A stretch of 64,000 bases of DNA, from the NCBI RefSeq assembly GCF_030269765.1, contig NZ_BSTX01000001.1:496001-560000 (forward strand). The letters run 5' to 3'. Source of the stretch: Actinorhabdospora filicis. Its GTDB lineage: Bacteria; Actinomycetota; Actinomycetes; Mycobacteriales; Micromonosporaceae. The translations under genes and the position numbers were made by a program. This document shows positions 35,205-45,900 of this stretch, piece by piece (position 1 is the stretch's first letter; the number at the start of each line of letters is the position of its first letter). The notes below the pieces were generated by a model. That model was given only the letters and a program-made list of their open reading frames with translations, was not told where the DNA came from and did no database searches.

Positions 35205-36728
35205 CTAGTCCTTCTTCTTGCCCAGCTTGGAGAAGTCGATGCTGGGCATCTGGAAGTCGGCGGGCAGCCCGGACGCGTCGGGCAGCTGCTGCGGCTGCTG
35301 GCGCGGGCCGAACATGCCACCGGCGATGCCGCCGGAGCGGACGGTGCGCTTCTTGACCTTGCCGCCCTTGCCCTTGCGCTTGATGGTCGGCGACTTGGTG
35401 GCCTTGCGGCCACCGGCCATGCCCATCATGCCGCCCATCTGCTTCATCATCTTCTGCGCGTCGAAGAAGCGCGTGATGATCTGGTTGACGTCGTTGACGG
35501 TCGTCCCGGAGCCGTTGGCGATGCGGAGGCGGCGCGAGCCCTTGATGATGCGCGGGTCGTCCCGCTCGGCCTGCGTCATGGACCGGATGATCGCGGTGAC
35601 CTTGTCGAGGTGCTTGTCGTCGAGGTCGGCGAGCTGGTCCTTCATCTGGCCCATGCCCGGCATCATGCCGAGGATGTTGGCGATGGGTCCCATCTTGCGG
35701 ACGGCGAGAAGCTGCTCAAGGAAGTCGGTGAGGGTGAAGCTCTCACCGCCGAGCATCTTCTGGGTCATCCGCTCCTTCTGCTCCTCCTCGAAGACCGTTT
35801 CGGCCTGCTCGATGAGGGTCAGCACGTCGCCCATGCCGAGGATGCGCGAGGCCATCCGGTCGGGGTGGAAGACGTCGAAGTCGGTGAGCTTCTCGCCGGT
35901 GGAGGCGAACATGATCGGCTGTCCGGTGACGTGCCGGACCGACAGGGCCGCACCGCCGCGCGCGTCGCCGTCCAGCTTGGACAGCACGACGCCGGTGATG
36001 CCGACGCCGTCGCGGAACGCCTCGGCGGTGGTGACGGCGTCCTGGCCGATCATCGCGTCGATGACGAAGAGGACCTCGTCGGGGTTGGTGACATCGCGGA
36101 TGGCGGCTGCCTGCGCCATCATCTCCTGGTCGATGCCGAGACGTCCGGCGGTGTCGATGATGACGATGTCGCGCGCGTGGCGGGTGGCGTGCGCGAGGGA
36201 GTCGCGGGAGACCTGGATCGGGTCGCCGACGCCGGACCCGGCCTCGGGCGCGTAGACCTCGACTCCGGCGCGCTCACCAAGGACGCGCAGCTGCTCGACG
36301 GCGTTGGGCCGCTGCAGGTCGGCGGCGACGAGGAGCGGCTCGTGGCCCTGGCCCTTCAGCCACAGCGCGAGCTTGCCGGCGAGAGTCGTCTTACCGGCGC
36401 CCTGGAGGCCGGCGAGCATGATGACGGTCGGCGGGTTCTTGGCCAGGCTGAGGCGCCGCGATTCGCCACCGAGGATCGCGATGAGCTCCTCGTTGACGAT
36501 CTTGATGACCTGCTGCGCGGGGTTCAGGGCCTTGGAGACCTCGGCGCCGCGGCAGCGCTGCTTCACCTGATCGATGAAGGTCTTGACCACGGGCAGGGCG
36601 ACATCGGCCTCCAGCAGGGCCATCCGGATCTGCCGCGCGGTCGCGTCGATGTCGGCGTCGGTGAGTCGCCCTTTGCCGCGCAGCTGGTTGAAGATGCCGG
36701 ACAGGCGCTCGGAGAGAGTGTCGAACAC
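35205..36728 (-). CDS. ffh: Signal recognition particle protein
   Basis: SRP54 GTPase that targets membrane and secreted proteins with its receptor FtsY. 507 residues: N domain (VFDTLSERLSGIFNQLRGKG), G domain with GLQGAGKTTL, DLQRPNAVEQL, VIIDTAGRLGID and SKLDGDARGG, and the Met-rich M domain (MGPIANILGMMPGM, MMKQMGGMMGMAGG) followed by a Lys-rich tail. I chose the GTG at 36728; the longer frame runs through the upstream island. Normally glnD and glnB would stand upstream between ffh and amt; here the island does. Confidence 0.97.
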   Translation of the reverse strand: MFDTLSERLSGIFNQLRGKGRLTDADIDATARQIRMALLEADVALPVVKTFIDQVKQRCRGAEVSKALNPAQQVIKIVNEELIAILGGESRRLSLAKNPPTVIMLAGLQGAGKTTLAGKLALWLKGQGHEPLLVAADLQRPNAVEQLRVLGERAGVEVYAPEAGSGVGDPIQVSRDSLAHATRHARDIVIIDTAGRLGIDQEMMAQAAAIRDVTNPDEVLFVIDAMIGQDAVTTAEAFRDGVGITGVVLSKLDGDARGGAALSVRHVTGQPIMFASTGEKLTDFDVFHPDRMASRILGMGDVLTLIEQAETVFEEEQKERMTQKMLGGESFTLTDFLEQLLAVRKMGPIANILGMMPGMGQMKDQLADLDDKHLDKVTAIIRSMTQAERDDPRIIKGSRRLRIANGSGTTVNDVNQIITRFFDAQKMMKQMGGMMGMAGGRKATKSPTIKRKGKGGKVKKRTVRSGGIAGGMFGPRQQPQQLPDASGLPADFQMPSIDFSKLGKKKD

Positions 36729-37221
36729 GGGTGGTCGTCCTCGCTGTCTACAAGAAGGTCCCGTCGAGCCTATCTGCCCGGACCGGCGAGTGGCACGTCG
36801 GCTGCTGGCGCGGCGTGGAGAGAGGCGGTACGGGGCGGGTGTGGCGCCGGGTTGGGACGGTGGACGGCGCGGCGCGGGGCGGGGTGTGGGGCGGCTTGGG
36901 CGGACGGAGCCGGGGACGGCGGCGGGCGGCGCGGCAGCGTGACGTGGGCGACGCGGAGCCGCGCTGCGCCGGGGACGGGGCGGCGGCGTGATCGACCCGA
37001 GCCGCTGTCTCCTCTCGGCGCGCGGCGGCGGAGCGGGGCACCGCGATGCCCGAACGGCGGGGCGGGCCGCACCTGGCCCACGGGGCCGCGCCGTCGGCCC
37101 CATCGCCGCGCCGTGTCGCGACGGGCCGTTCGGTGCTGCCGCACTCGTCGCCGCGGTGCGAGGGCCAATGGCGCGGCGTCGCGATGCGCGCCGCGTTCGC
37201 GGGGCCGCGCCGTCGGCGCCG

Positions 37222-37251
37222 TACGTCGCGCGCGACCTGCGGAAACACTCG
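37222..37251 (+). repeat. Dispersed intergenic core, copy 5 (consensus)
   Basis: TACGTCGCGCGC then GACCTGCGGAAACACTCG, the reference copy. 494 nt upstream of ffh on the opposite strand. Confidence 0.8.
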
Positions 37252-37414
37252 TTCTCCCTGGACGTCACTGCGCGGTCCGATGCGCGGCGACGGGGCCGCT
37301 CCGTGGCGGCGCGGCGCGGGGCCGTGACGCGAGGCTGCGCTTCGCCGTTTCGGGCCACGCCGCAGCGGCCTACTCGGTATGGCGCCTCGCTCGCCTACTA
37401 CGTGCCACGTACCT

Positions 37415-37443
37415 CACCTCGCGTAGTACGCGGCGTGGGGTAG
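37415..37443 (+). repeat. Palindromic CGCGTAGTACGCG box, island 5
   Basis: CGCGTA-G-TACGCG flanked by CAC and GTG, followed by GCGTGGGGTAG. The same box appears twice at 49630-49698. It lies about 55 nt before a core copy, as in island 8. Confidence 0.65.
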
Positions 37444-37475
37444 CTGCGCTCACAGCTGACTCGCGCTGCGCGGCG

Positions 37476-37505
37476 TACGTCGCGCGCGACCTGCGAAAAC
37501 GTTCG
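37476..37505 (+). repeat. Dispersed intergenic core, copy 6
   Basis: TACGTCGCGCGC then GACCTGCGAAAACGTTCG; three differences from the consensus. Preceded by the palindromic box. Confidence 0.78.
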
Positions 37506-37795
37506 TCGGCGCGGAGCGGCGCCGGGCTGTCACACGCAGCCGCGCGGCGCGGCTTCACGGCGCGGCGCCGTATCGGGTGACGGGGCTGCGGCGCCGCCGT
37601 CTTCGCCCCGTCCGATGCGCCGGGTGCGGCGCCGTCGGCGCAGTACGTCGCGCCGCCGGCCGCTGGGCGTCCCCGGCGCCGGACATGACGCGACGGTGCG
37701 CGGCGCGGCTCTCTCCCGCGCGCCGTGCACCGTCCGCGCCCCGCGTCATCCGCGTGGCGTGCCCCGCTCGCGCTCGCCGCGCGGGTGGCGCGTGG

Positions 37796-39097
37796 TCATT
37801 TGGCGGCGCCGACCAGTTCCGGCTGCTCGGCGGTGGGTTCGGGGGTTTCCGGGGTGTCCGTTTCGTGGGCGAGGACGTAGCCCTCTTCGTCGTGCTCGTG
37901 TGTGTCGATCCCGGCGGCTTCGCCTTCGGCGGGGACGCGCAGGCCGATGGTGAGCTTCAGCACCAGTCCGATGCCCGCGGCGACGAGGGCCGAGAACAGC
38001 GCGACCGCGGCGACCGCCGCGGTCTGCTTGCCGAGCAGGCCCGCTCCGCCGCCGTAGGCGAGTCCGGCGGTCACGCCTTCGGGGACGAGGTCGCCGGTGG
38101 CGAAGACGCCGATCAGTACCGAGCCGAGGGCTCCGGCGACCAGGTGCACGCCGACGACGTCGAGGGTGTCGTCGTAGCCGAGGCGGTTCTTCAGCAGGAT
38201 CGCGAAGGGGCACACGACTCCGGCGAGGACGCCGATGGCGAGCGCGCCGAGGGGTTCGACGTAGGCGCAGGCGGGGGTGATGGCGACGAGTCCGGCGACG
38301 GCGCCTCCGCAGGAGCCGAGGAGGGTGGGTTTGCGGAGCCGGAGCCAGTCGATGGCCATCCAGGCGACGGCTCCGGCGGCGGCGGCGATCTGGGTGTTGG
38401 TGAAGGCGAGGGCGGCGATGCCGTCGGCGGCGAGTTCGGAGCCGGCGTTGAAGCCGAACCAGCCGAACCAGAGGAGTCCGGTGCCGAGGAGGACGAGGGA
38501 CATGTTGTGGGGCTTGTGGTCGCGGTGGGGCCAGCCGAGGCGTTTGCCGAGGACGAGGATGAGCCCGAAGGCGGCGGCTCCGGCGTTGACGTGGACGGCG
38601 GTGCCGCCGGCGAAGTCGAGGGCGCCGAGTCCGGTGTCGCGGTTGCCGATCCAGCCTCCGCCCCAGACCCAGTGGGCGACGGGGAAGTAGACGAGGGTGG
38701 CCCAGATGACGGCGAAGACGATCCAGGAGGTGAATTTCATGCGTTCGGCGACGGCGCCGGAGATGAGGGCGACGGTGATGGCGGCGAACATCATCTGGAA
38801 GCCGGCGAAGAGGAGTTCGGGTAGTCCGGTGCCGGTGACGGCGGTTTCGAGGTGGCGCATTCCGGCGGCGGTGAGGTCGCCGAGCCAGGTGCCGGTGCCT
38901 TTGAAGGCGAGGCTGTAGCCGTAGGCGGTCCAGAGGACGCTGACGATGGCGAGAGCCGAGAGGTTCATCATCAGCATGTTGACCTTGCTCTTGGCGCGGG
39001 TGAGGCCGCCGTAGAACAGGGCGAGGCCCGGGACCATGAGGAGGACGAGGGCCGAGGCGACGAGCACCCAGGCGGTGTTTCCGGCGTCGATTTCCAT
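37796..39097 (-). CDS. amt: Ammonium transporter
   Basis: Trimeric Amt/Rh channel for ammonium uptake. 433 residues with about eleven helices; starts MEIDAGNTAWVLVASALVLLMVPGLALFYGGL, and has the selectivity and gate segments FAGFQMMFAAITVALISG, GGTAVHVNAGAAAF (first pore His) and GVHLVAGALGSV (second pore His). The C-terminal tail of about 50 residues is acidic and long. Amt is normally linked to a PII protein gene that blocks it under nitrogen sufficiency; none is adjacent here. A phosphotransferase gene lies 152 nt upstream on the same strand. Confidence 0.96.
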   Translation of the reverse strand: MEIDAGNTAWVLVASALVLLMVPGLALFYGGLTRAKSKVNMLMMNLSALAIVSVLWTAYGYSLAFKGTGTWLGDLTAAGMRHLETAVTGTGLPELLFAGFQMMFAAITVALISGAVAERMKFTSWIVFAVIWATLVYFPVAHWVWGGGWIGNRDTGLGALDFAGGTAVHVNAGAAAFGLILVLGKRLGWPHRDHKPHNMSLVLLGTGLLWFGWFGFNAGSELAADGIAALAFTNTQIAAAAGAVAWMAIDWLRLRKPTLLGSCGGAVAGLVAITPACAYVEPLGALAIGVLAGVVCPFAILLKNRLGYDDTLDVVGVHLVAGALGSVLIGVFATGDLVPEGVTAGLAYGGGAGLLGKQTAAVAAVALFSALVAAGIGLVLKLTIGLRVPAEGEAAGIDTHEHDEEGYVLAHETDTPETPEPTAEQPELVGAAK

Positions 39098-39249
39098 GGC
39101 CGGGCTCCTTCCGTGCGTTGTCCGTGTGGAGGTACGGACAGCGTCGGTGAGGGGTGTTTCGGCGGTGGGATCGTCGTGTTACGCGCTGGTCGCGGGTCGT
39201 TTCGGGGGTGTGAACTCCTTCGCACAAGCGCCGGTGGTGTGGGACGTGG

Positions 39250-40038
39250 TCAGCGCAGGGCGTGGTCGAGGATGAATCGTTCCTGGTCGAGGAGGCGCAG
39301 GTCGCGTACGGGGCGCCGGAGGTGTCCTTTGTGGACGATGCGGATGAAGGCGGGGTCGCCGGCGGCGGCCATGCGGCGGATGCCCTCGACGTGGTCGACG
39401 ATGCGTTTGCGGATCACGCGGATGAAGCGCGCCCGGTCGCGTGCGGAGAGTCCGTACGCGTCGGCGAAGAGGCGCAGGCGGCGTGGCCGGTCGGGGCGTT
39501 TCCAGCCGAGGGTGTAGGAGTCGCGGTCGGTGAACAGCGGCACCCACGTCCAGGCGGCGTAGGCGACGTCGTAGATGCGCGCGCCGGGTGAGGCGAGGTC
39601 GAAGTCGATCATCGCGAGGGTGCCGTCGGGGCGCCAGATCACGTTGTGCGGGGCGGCGTCGTGGTGGCAGATGACCTCGGTGTCGGGCGGTGGGGGCCCG
39701 AAGGACCGCCATACCGCGCCGGGTGGGGGCACGAAGCCGTACTGCGCGTCGTGGAACATGCGCAGCATCGTGGCGACGGTCTGGAGGGCCTCGTCGGTCG
39801 TCCAGTGCGGCGCGAGGGGGTACTCGCCGCACTCGCCGTCGAGGTATGAGAGGACCTCCCGTCCGTGCTCGTCGGTGCCGAGCGCGCGCGGGGCGCCGGT
39901 GAATCCGCGCGCCTCCAGGTGCCGGAGGAGCGCGTGGACGGCCGGGGTCCAGGGGCCGGTGTTGCGGCGAACCGTGTCGCCGAGCCGCACGACGGTACTG
40001 GTGTTACCGCCGTGGAGCGGGACCTCCTGCTGCGTCAC
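39250..40038 (-). CDS. Phosphotransferase (APH family)
   Basis: 262-residue kinase-like protein of the aminoglycoside/choline/macrolide phosphotransferase family. ICHHDAAPHNVIW holds the catalytic HxDxxxxN motif (HHDAAPHNV) and MIDFDLASPG the metal-binding DFD. A positively charged C-terminus (RHVRKRIVDHVEGIRRMA-like stretch) follows. The GTG at 40038 fits. The substrate is unknown; location between ftsY and amt gives no clue. An antibiotic-resistance role is possible but not supported. Confidence 0.85.
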   Translation of the reverse strand: MTQQEVPLHGGNTSTVVRLGDTVRRNTGPWTPAVHALLRHLEARGFTGAPRALGTDEHGREVLSYLDGECGEYPLAPHWTTDEALQTVATMLRMFHDAQYGFVPPPGAVWRSFGPPPPDTEVICHHDAAPHNVIWRPDGTLAMIDFDLASPGARIYDVAYAAWTWVPLFTDRDSYTLGWKRPDRPRRLRLFADAYGLSARDRARFIRVIRKRIVDHVEGIRRMAAAGDPAFIRIVHKGHLRRPVRDLRLLDQERFILDHALR

Positions 40039-40058
40039 CTACCACCACCGTTCGCAGG

Positions 40059-41228
40059 TCAGCCCGAGACCTTCGCGTCCCGTTCGTCGCCGACCAGCGC
40101 GTCCACGAAGTCGGTGACGTTGAACGGGGCGAGGTCATCGGGGCCTTCGCCGAGTCCGACGAGCTTAACCGGAACGCCGAGCCTGCGCTGGACGGCGATG
40201 ACGATGCCGCCCTTCGCGGTCCCGTCGAGTTTGGTGAGGACAACGCCGGTCACGTCGCAGACCTCGGTGAACACGCGCGCCTGCTCCAGGCCGTTCTGGC
40301 CGGTGGTGGCGTCGAGGACGAGGAGCGTCTCGGCGACGGGGCCCTGCTTCTCGACGACGCGCTTGACCTTGCCGAGCTCGTCCATGAGGCCGGCCTTGTT
40401 CTGGAGGCGGCCGGCGGTGTCGATGAGGACGGTGTCGACGCCGGTCTCGATGCCGTGCTTGACGGCGTCGAACGCTACGGACGCCGGGTCGGCCTTCTCG
40501 GTGCCGCGCACGACCTCGGCGCCGACGCGGGACGCCCACGTGGCGAGCTGGTCGACGGCCGCGGCGCGGAAGGTGTCGGCGGCGCCGAGCAGGACGCTGC
40601 GGCCGTCGGCGACGAGGACCCGCGCGATCTTGCCGCAGGTGGTGGTCTTGCCCGCGCCGTTGACGCCGACGACGAGGACGACGGCGGGCTTGCCGTCGCG
40701 CGGCTCGGTGTTCAGCGAGCGGTCCATGTCGGGGTCGAGGGCGATGGTGAGCTCCTCGGTGAGGAGCTTGCGCAGTCCGCTGACGGTGCGGGTGCCGAGG
40801 ACGCGGGTGCGCTCGCGGAGCCGGTCGACGATGACCTGGGTGGGCTGGACGCCGACGTCGGCGGCGAGGAGCGTGCCCTCGATCTCGTCCCACACGTCGT
40901 CGTCGAGTTTGTCGCTGGCGAGGAGGCTCAGCAGTCCGCGCCCGAAGACGTTCTGGGACCGGGCCAGGCGCGCGCGCAGGCGCACGAGACGGCCGACGGT
41001 GGGCTCGGGGACCTCGACCTCGACCTGGGGCTCCGGCTCCGGCTCGGGGGCGGCCTCGGGCTCGGCCTGCGCTTCGGGCTCCGCGGCCTCGACGGCGGGC
41101 GCCGGTTCGGGCTTCGCCTCCGTCTCGGGCGGCGTCGGCGAGCCCTTCCGCATCCGGGGTACCACGAGGAACGCGGCGAGGGCCAGTACGACCACCGCAG
41201 CGACGGCGTAGAGCCACCAGTTGTCCAT
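40059..41228 (-). CDS. ftsY: Signal recognition particle receptor FtsY
   Basis: Membrane-associated GTPase that receives SRP-nascent chain complexes. 389 residues. An N-terminal TM (NWWLYAVAAVVVLALAAFLVV, about 3-23) and an acidic Pro/Glu-rich A domain (about 35-80) precede the N and G domains: GVNGAGKTTTCGKIA, AADTFRAAAVDQL, VLIDTAGRLQNK, LDATTGQNG, TKLDGTAKGG. The ATG at 41228 was chosen because longer frames lack similarity. It follows the VOC gene and precedes the phosphotransferase by 20 nt. Confidence 0.97.
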   Translation of the reverse strand: MDNWWLYAVAAVVVLALAAFLVVPRMRKGSPTPPETEAKPEPAPAVEAAEPEAQAEPEAAPEPEPEPQVEVEVPEPTVGRLVRLRARLARSQNVFGRGLLSLLASDKLDDDVWDEIEGTLLAADVGVQPTQVIVDRLRERTRVLGTRTVSGLRKLLTEELTIALDPDMDRSLNTEPRDGKPAVVLVVGVNGAGKTTTCGKIARVLVADGRSVLLGAADTFRAAAVDQLATWASRVGAEVVRGTEKADPASVAFDAVKHGIETGVDTVLIDTAGRLQNKAGLMDELGKVKRVVEKQGPVAETLLVLDATTGQNGLEQARVFTEVCDVTGVVLTKLDGTAKGGIVIAVQRRLGVPVKLVGLGEGPDDLAPFNVTDFVDALVGDERDAKVSG

Positions 41229-41363
41229 GCGTGAATCCTCGCAGACGTGAGTGCGTACGGGGTATCGACGCCGAGCCCGATGAGGTACCTCACCGGGTGG
41301 TCCACCCGGCACCGGATCTTACGGCCCGGGCGCCACGAACTGCGTCGCGGTGCCGACGGCGCG

Positions 41364-41714
41364 TCAGGCGGCGGGGGGACGCGGGTGTCGCGGCTCGTAC
41401 AGGCCGATGTCACCGCCGCCGGGGAGGCGGATCCCGGTGATGACGCCCCAGCTCAGCTCCTCGACGGGGCGGGTGAACTCGACGCCCTTGCCCCGCAGGT
41501 CGGCCATGGTGGCGGTGAGGTCGTCGCACATGAGGATCAGCTCGTGCGCTCCCCCGGACTCGGCGGGATGGCAGGCGACCTCAGCGGGAGGCGTGCCGAA
41601 GATGAGCCAGCCGTGCCCGGCGTCGGCGTACGGCCAGCCGAGGACATCGCGGAGGAAGGCCCGATCGGCCTCGGCGTCGGTGGTGTAAATGATGACGTGC
41701 GCGCCATTGATCAC
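41364..41714 (-). CDS. VOC/glyoxalase-like protein
   Basis: 116-residue protein of the vicinal-oxygen-chelate fold, one beta-alpha-beta-beta-beta pair: INGAHVIIYTTDAEADRAFLRDVLGWPY and ELILMCDDLTATMADLRGKGVEF ... GGDIGLYEPRHP. Metal ligands are not clearly all present (His5-type and Glu112-type residues seen). Possible fosfomycin-like, glyoxalase or binding role. Directly upstream of ftsY by 135 nt on the same strand. Confidence 0.82.
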   Translation of the reverse strand: MINGAHVIIYTTDAEADRAFLRDVLGWPYADAGHGWLIFGTPPAEVACHPAESGGAHELILMCDDLTATMADLRGKGVEFTRPVEELSWGVITGIRLPGGGDIGLYEPRHPRPPAA

Positions 41715-41806
41715 GATTCGAGGCTAGTGGTGGGCCGGGACGGGGGCAACGGAATCGGGGGACGCGCGGGTGGGTGGGCGGCGAGGGGAATCCCGGATGG
41801 CGTGCT

Positions 41807-41874
41807 CTGTACGGCGCGCACTCTGTAGGACGTTCCCTGTACGGCGTATTTCGGGGGTTCGGGGCTGTACGGCG
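41807..41874 (+). repeat. CTGTACGGCG array, island 6
   Basis: Units at 41807, 41823, 41837 and 41865 (spacing 16, 14, 28). Identical spacing recurs in island 7. The core copy follows 86 nt after the last unit start. Confidence 0.75.
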
Positions 41875-41950
41875 TGCGGAATTCACGGCGGTCGGGGAGG
41901 GTTCGCGGCACGGCGCGGCGGCGTGCGACGGGGCCGCGCCGTGAGTCGCT

Positions 41951-41980
41951 TACGTCGCGACTGACCTGCGGAAACACTCG
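41951..41980 (+). repeat. Dispersed intergenic core, copy 7
   Basis: TACGTCGCGACT then GACCTGCGGAAACACTCG; right half perfect. Confidence 0.78.
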
Positions 41981-42935
41981 GCGCACCGCCGGGCCACGGC
42001 GCGGCCCCGAGACAGAGCGGCGCCGCCCCGTACGGGCCGATGACGGGGCGGCGCAGATCCTTACGGCGCAGCGCAGCGCGGCGCGGTGCGGTGCGGCGTA
42101 GGACGGAGCGGGCCGGACGGATGAGCGCCGAGGTATCGGAGCTCGGGGCCGCTGCGGCGCGGCAGCGCCCCACGGAACGGCGCGGCGCGGCAGCGCCCCA
42201 CGGAGCAGCGCGGCGCGGCGCTCGGATCAGATCACAGCTCGCGCGGCGCCGTGGCATGGAGCGACGTGCGCGGTCGAGGGCTACGGAGGCACCGACGGCG
42301 AGCGAGCTCAGCTGCGGCGACATGCCTGGCGTCTTACCCACCCTGCGCTCGGTGCGCCAGGTGGCGATGGGGCGAGCAGTCGGCAGAAGTGCGCTCGGAT
42401 TGTTCTCCCACAGCGCGGCGCGCGCAACGGGGCCGCGCCGTAAGCTGCGGCGCGGCGTCGCACGGCGCACGGCGCACGGCGGAGCGTGGGCGACGCGGAG
42501 ACCGTGTACCTCGAACCCGGCACGGGAAAGCGACTTGCCGCCCTCTACCCGCGAGCGACAGGGCGCCACGGACGTCGGGCGGCGCCGTTCCGGCAATCGC
42601 ACACGCGGTGCGGCCTCGCTGCGGTGCCGGTGCCGGTGCCGGTGCCGGTGCAGCGCTGCGCTGCGCAGCGGGGCGTCGTGCGTGGGCCGCCGGGGAGCAG
42701 CACCGATTGGCCGCTTGGCGATAGGAGCAGCGTCGGCGAAGGGCGCAGCTCGTCCTGAGCGTCCGCGAGGCGGAGCGACGAGCGTAGGAGCGGCCACATC
42801 GCGCCGCCGCCCGGGCACGGCCTCGCTCGGATACCTTGCGGGGCATCGGAACCACTCCGGGTGGCACTGACACGGGCACCAAACCCCGGCAACCCGCTCC
42901 GCCCACTCGCCAGCCGGCCGAGCCGCCAGTCCCCG

Positions 42936-45900
42936 CTACTCCTCGACGTCCCGCAGCCGCTGGCTGATCACCTGCGACACACCGCCGCGCATGCTCACGC
43001 CGTACAGCGCGTCGGCGACCTCCATCGTCCGCTTCTGGTGCGTGATGACGATCAGCTGGCTGGTCTCCTGGAGCTGGCGCAGCAGGTTCAGTAGCCGCCC
43101 GAGGTTGACGTCGTCGAGGGCAGCCTCGACCTCGTCCATCAGGTAGAACGGGCTGGGGCGGGCCTTGAAGATCGCGCACAGCATCGCCAGCGCGGTCAGC
43201 GAGCGCTCGCCGCCGGAGAGCAGGGAGAGGCGCTTGACCTTCTTGTTCGGCGGGCGGGCCTCGACTTCGACGCCGGTGGTGAGCATGTCGTCGGGGTCGG
43301 TGAGGAAGAGGCGTCCCTCGCCGCCGGGGAAGACCGTGGCGAAGACGTGCTCGAATTCGCGGGCGACGTCGTGGAAGGCCTCGGTGAAGACCTGGAGGAT
43401 CCGCTCGTCGACTTCGGTGACGACCTGGAGGAGGTCTTTGCGGGTCTTCTTGAGGTCGTCGAGCTGCTCCGAGAGGAACTTGTAGCGCTCTTCGAGGGCG
43501 GCGAATTCTTCCAGGGCGAGGGGGTTGACCTTGCCGAGGAGGGCGAGGTCGCGTTCGCCGCGCGCGGCGCGCTTCTCCTGCGTCGCGCGGTCGTAGGGGA
43601 CGGGGAGAGGTTCGGGTGCGCCGTCGGCTTCGGCTTTGGCGAGGTCGGCGGGGGTCGGGGGGACCTGCTGGTGGGGTCCGTATTCGTCGATGAGGGTGTC
43701 GAGGTCGAGCCCGAAGTCCTCGGCGGCTTTCTGTTCGAGCTGCTCGATGCGCATGCGCTGTTCGGCGCGGGCGACTTCGTCGCGGTGGACGGCGCTGGTG
43801 AGGCGTTCGAGTTCGGCGGCGAGTTCGCGGACGGTCTTGCGGACGTCGGTGAGCGCGGCTTCGCGGGCGTTCTTGGCGCGCTGGGCCTCGTCGCGTTCGG
43901 CGGCGGCCTTGGTGAGGGATTCTTCGATGCGGTCGAGGACGACGGCGGCTCCGTCGGCGACGGCGCGGGCGATCTCGGCGCCGCGTTTGCGGGCCTGGCG
44001 GCGGGCTTCGGCGCGTTCGCGGGCCTCGCGTTCCTGGCGGGCCTGGCGGGCGAGGGCGTCGGCGCGTCCGGAGAGGGCGGCGACGCGTTCCTCGGCGGTG
44101 CGGACGGCGAGGCGGATCTCCATCTCGTTCTGCCGGACCTGCTGGACGGTCGCGGCGAGCCGGTCGCGGTCGGTGGACGAGGGGTCCTCGTCGTCGGGTT
44201 CGTCTTCGGCGAGGCGGAGTTGCTCTTCGAGTTCGGCGAGTCCGGCGAGGTCAGTGTCGCGGGCGGCTTCGGCTTTGTCGCGGGTGGCGACGAGGCGTTC
44301 GACCTCGGCGGTCGCCGAGCGGGCGGCGGCGCCGAGTTCGGCGAGGTGCCGGGACGCGGCGTTGGCGCGCTGGTCGGCTTCGCGGCGCAGCGCGGTGACG
44401 GCCTGGAGGTCGCGTTCGCGGGCGGTGGTCTCCTCGCGTGCCGCGGTGAGGCGGGTGCGGAGGAGTTCGGTGCGCTGTTCGGCTTCGGCGCGGTTGTCGC
44501 GGGCCTCGTCGACGGCGGCCTGGACCTCGATGTAGCTCTGTTCCTTCGCGGAGCCGCCCGCGGCGCGGTGGGCGCTGAGGACGTCGCCGTCGACGGTGAC
44601 GGCGGTGAGCGCGGGGTGGGCGGCGATGAGGGTCCGGGCGGTGGCGAGGTCGGGGACGACGGCGGTCGCGGCGAGGGTGTGGCGGACGGCGCCGATGAGG
44701 GTGTCGGGGGCGCGGACGAGGTCGGTGGCCCAGCGCGCGCCGTCGGGCAGCGCGACGTCGGGGCGCGGCGCGGCGGCGTCGGCGCCGATGAGGAGCGAGG
44801 CGCGTCCGGCGTCGTCGGCTTTGAGGAGGTCGAGGGCGGCGAGCGCCCCGTCGGCGCCCGCGACGGCGACGGCGTCGGCGAGTCCGCCGAGCGCGGCGGC
44901 GAGGGCGGCTTCGTAGCCGGGGTCGACGGCGAGGAGCGCCGCGACGCTGCCCAGCAGTCCGGGGACGGCGTCGGCGCGGCCGAGGAGGGCTCCGGCGCCG
45001 TCTTTGCGGCGCAGGCCCATGGCGAGGGCTTCTTCGCGGGCCTTCCACTGGGTGGCGTCGCGTTCGGCCGCGCGTTCGGCGTCGGAGAGTTCGCGGACGC
45101 GGGCCTTGGCGGCGGCGACGGCGGCGGTGGCTTCTTCGATGCGGGCGTGGAGGTCGGCGTCGCCGGTTTCGGCGACGTCGGCGGCCTCTTTGGCGATGGC
45201 GTGTTCTTCGGCGGCGATCTCGGCGCGTTCGCGGGACTCGGCGAGCGCGGTCGAGGCGCGCGCGATCTCGTCCTCGGCGGCCTGGGACCGGGTGCGCAGC
45301 GCGTTGACCTTGCCGGCGAGGCGGGCGAGTCCTTCGCGGCGCGCGGCGACGGCTTTGACGGCGGCGACGAGGGCTTTCTCGGCTTCGGAGAGCGCGCGTT
45401 CGGTTTCCTGGCGGGACTCGACGGCGGCGGCGAGTTTGGCCTGGTCGGTGTAGAGGGCCTCGCGGAGTTCGACTTCCTGCTCGCGGACGCGCGCGGCTTC
45501 GGCTTCGAGGATCTCGGGGTCGCGTCCGGTGCGTTCGCCTTCGGTTTCGGCGGACAGGAAGCGGAGGCGCTCGCCGGAGAGCTGGTGGGTGGAGCGGAGG
45601 CGTTCCTGGAGGGCGGAGAGGCGGTACCAGGTCTCCTGGGCGCGGGTGAGCGCGGGCGCGTCGGCGGCGAGGCGGGTTTCGAGGTCGGTGAGCTGCTCGT
45701 TGGCCGTCCGGTGGGTCTCTTCGACCTCGGTGCGGCGGGAGCGCATGGCGCTTTCGTCGGCGACGTCTTTGGCGAGGGTGTCGCGCAGTTGGGTGAGTTC
45801 GTCGGCGAGGAGGCGCAGGCGGGCGTCGCGGAGGTCGGCCTGGATGCCCGCGGCGCGGCGGGCGAGGTCGGCCTGGCGTCCGAGGGGTTTGAGCTGGCGG

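Larger units (their letters stand above)
36729..37795. other. GC-rich gene-free island 5 in the place of glnB-glnD
   Basis: 1067 nt between ffh and amt. Contains two core copies (37222-37251, 37476-37505), the palindromic CGCGTAGTACGCG box (37415-37443) and otherwise GGGGCGGCGCCG-type sequence. In Streptomyces and Mycobacterium this interval holds glnB/glnK and glnD. I searched both strands for a PII protein or GlnD and see none. Confidence 0.65.
41715..42935. other. GC-rich gene-free island 6
   Basis: 1221 nt between the VOC gene and smc (both minus). The first 270 nt hold a periodic CTGTACGGCG array (41807-41874) and a core copy (41951-41980). The rest is GGCGCGGCG-rich with short tandem GGTGCC units (42623-42646). 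No credible gene. Confidence 0.6.

Noticed and set aside
39250..40038. Antibiotic-resistance aminoglycoside phosphotransferase
   Set aside because: Only the general kinase motif is present; the family includes many choline, homoserine and unknown kinases. No resistance context.
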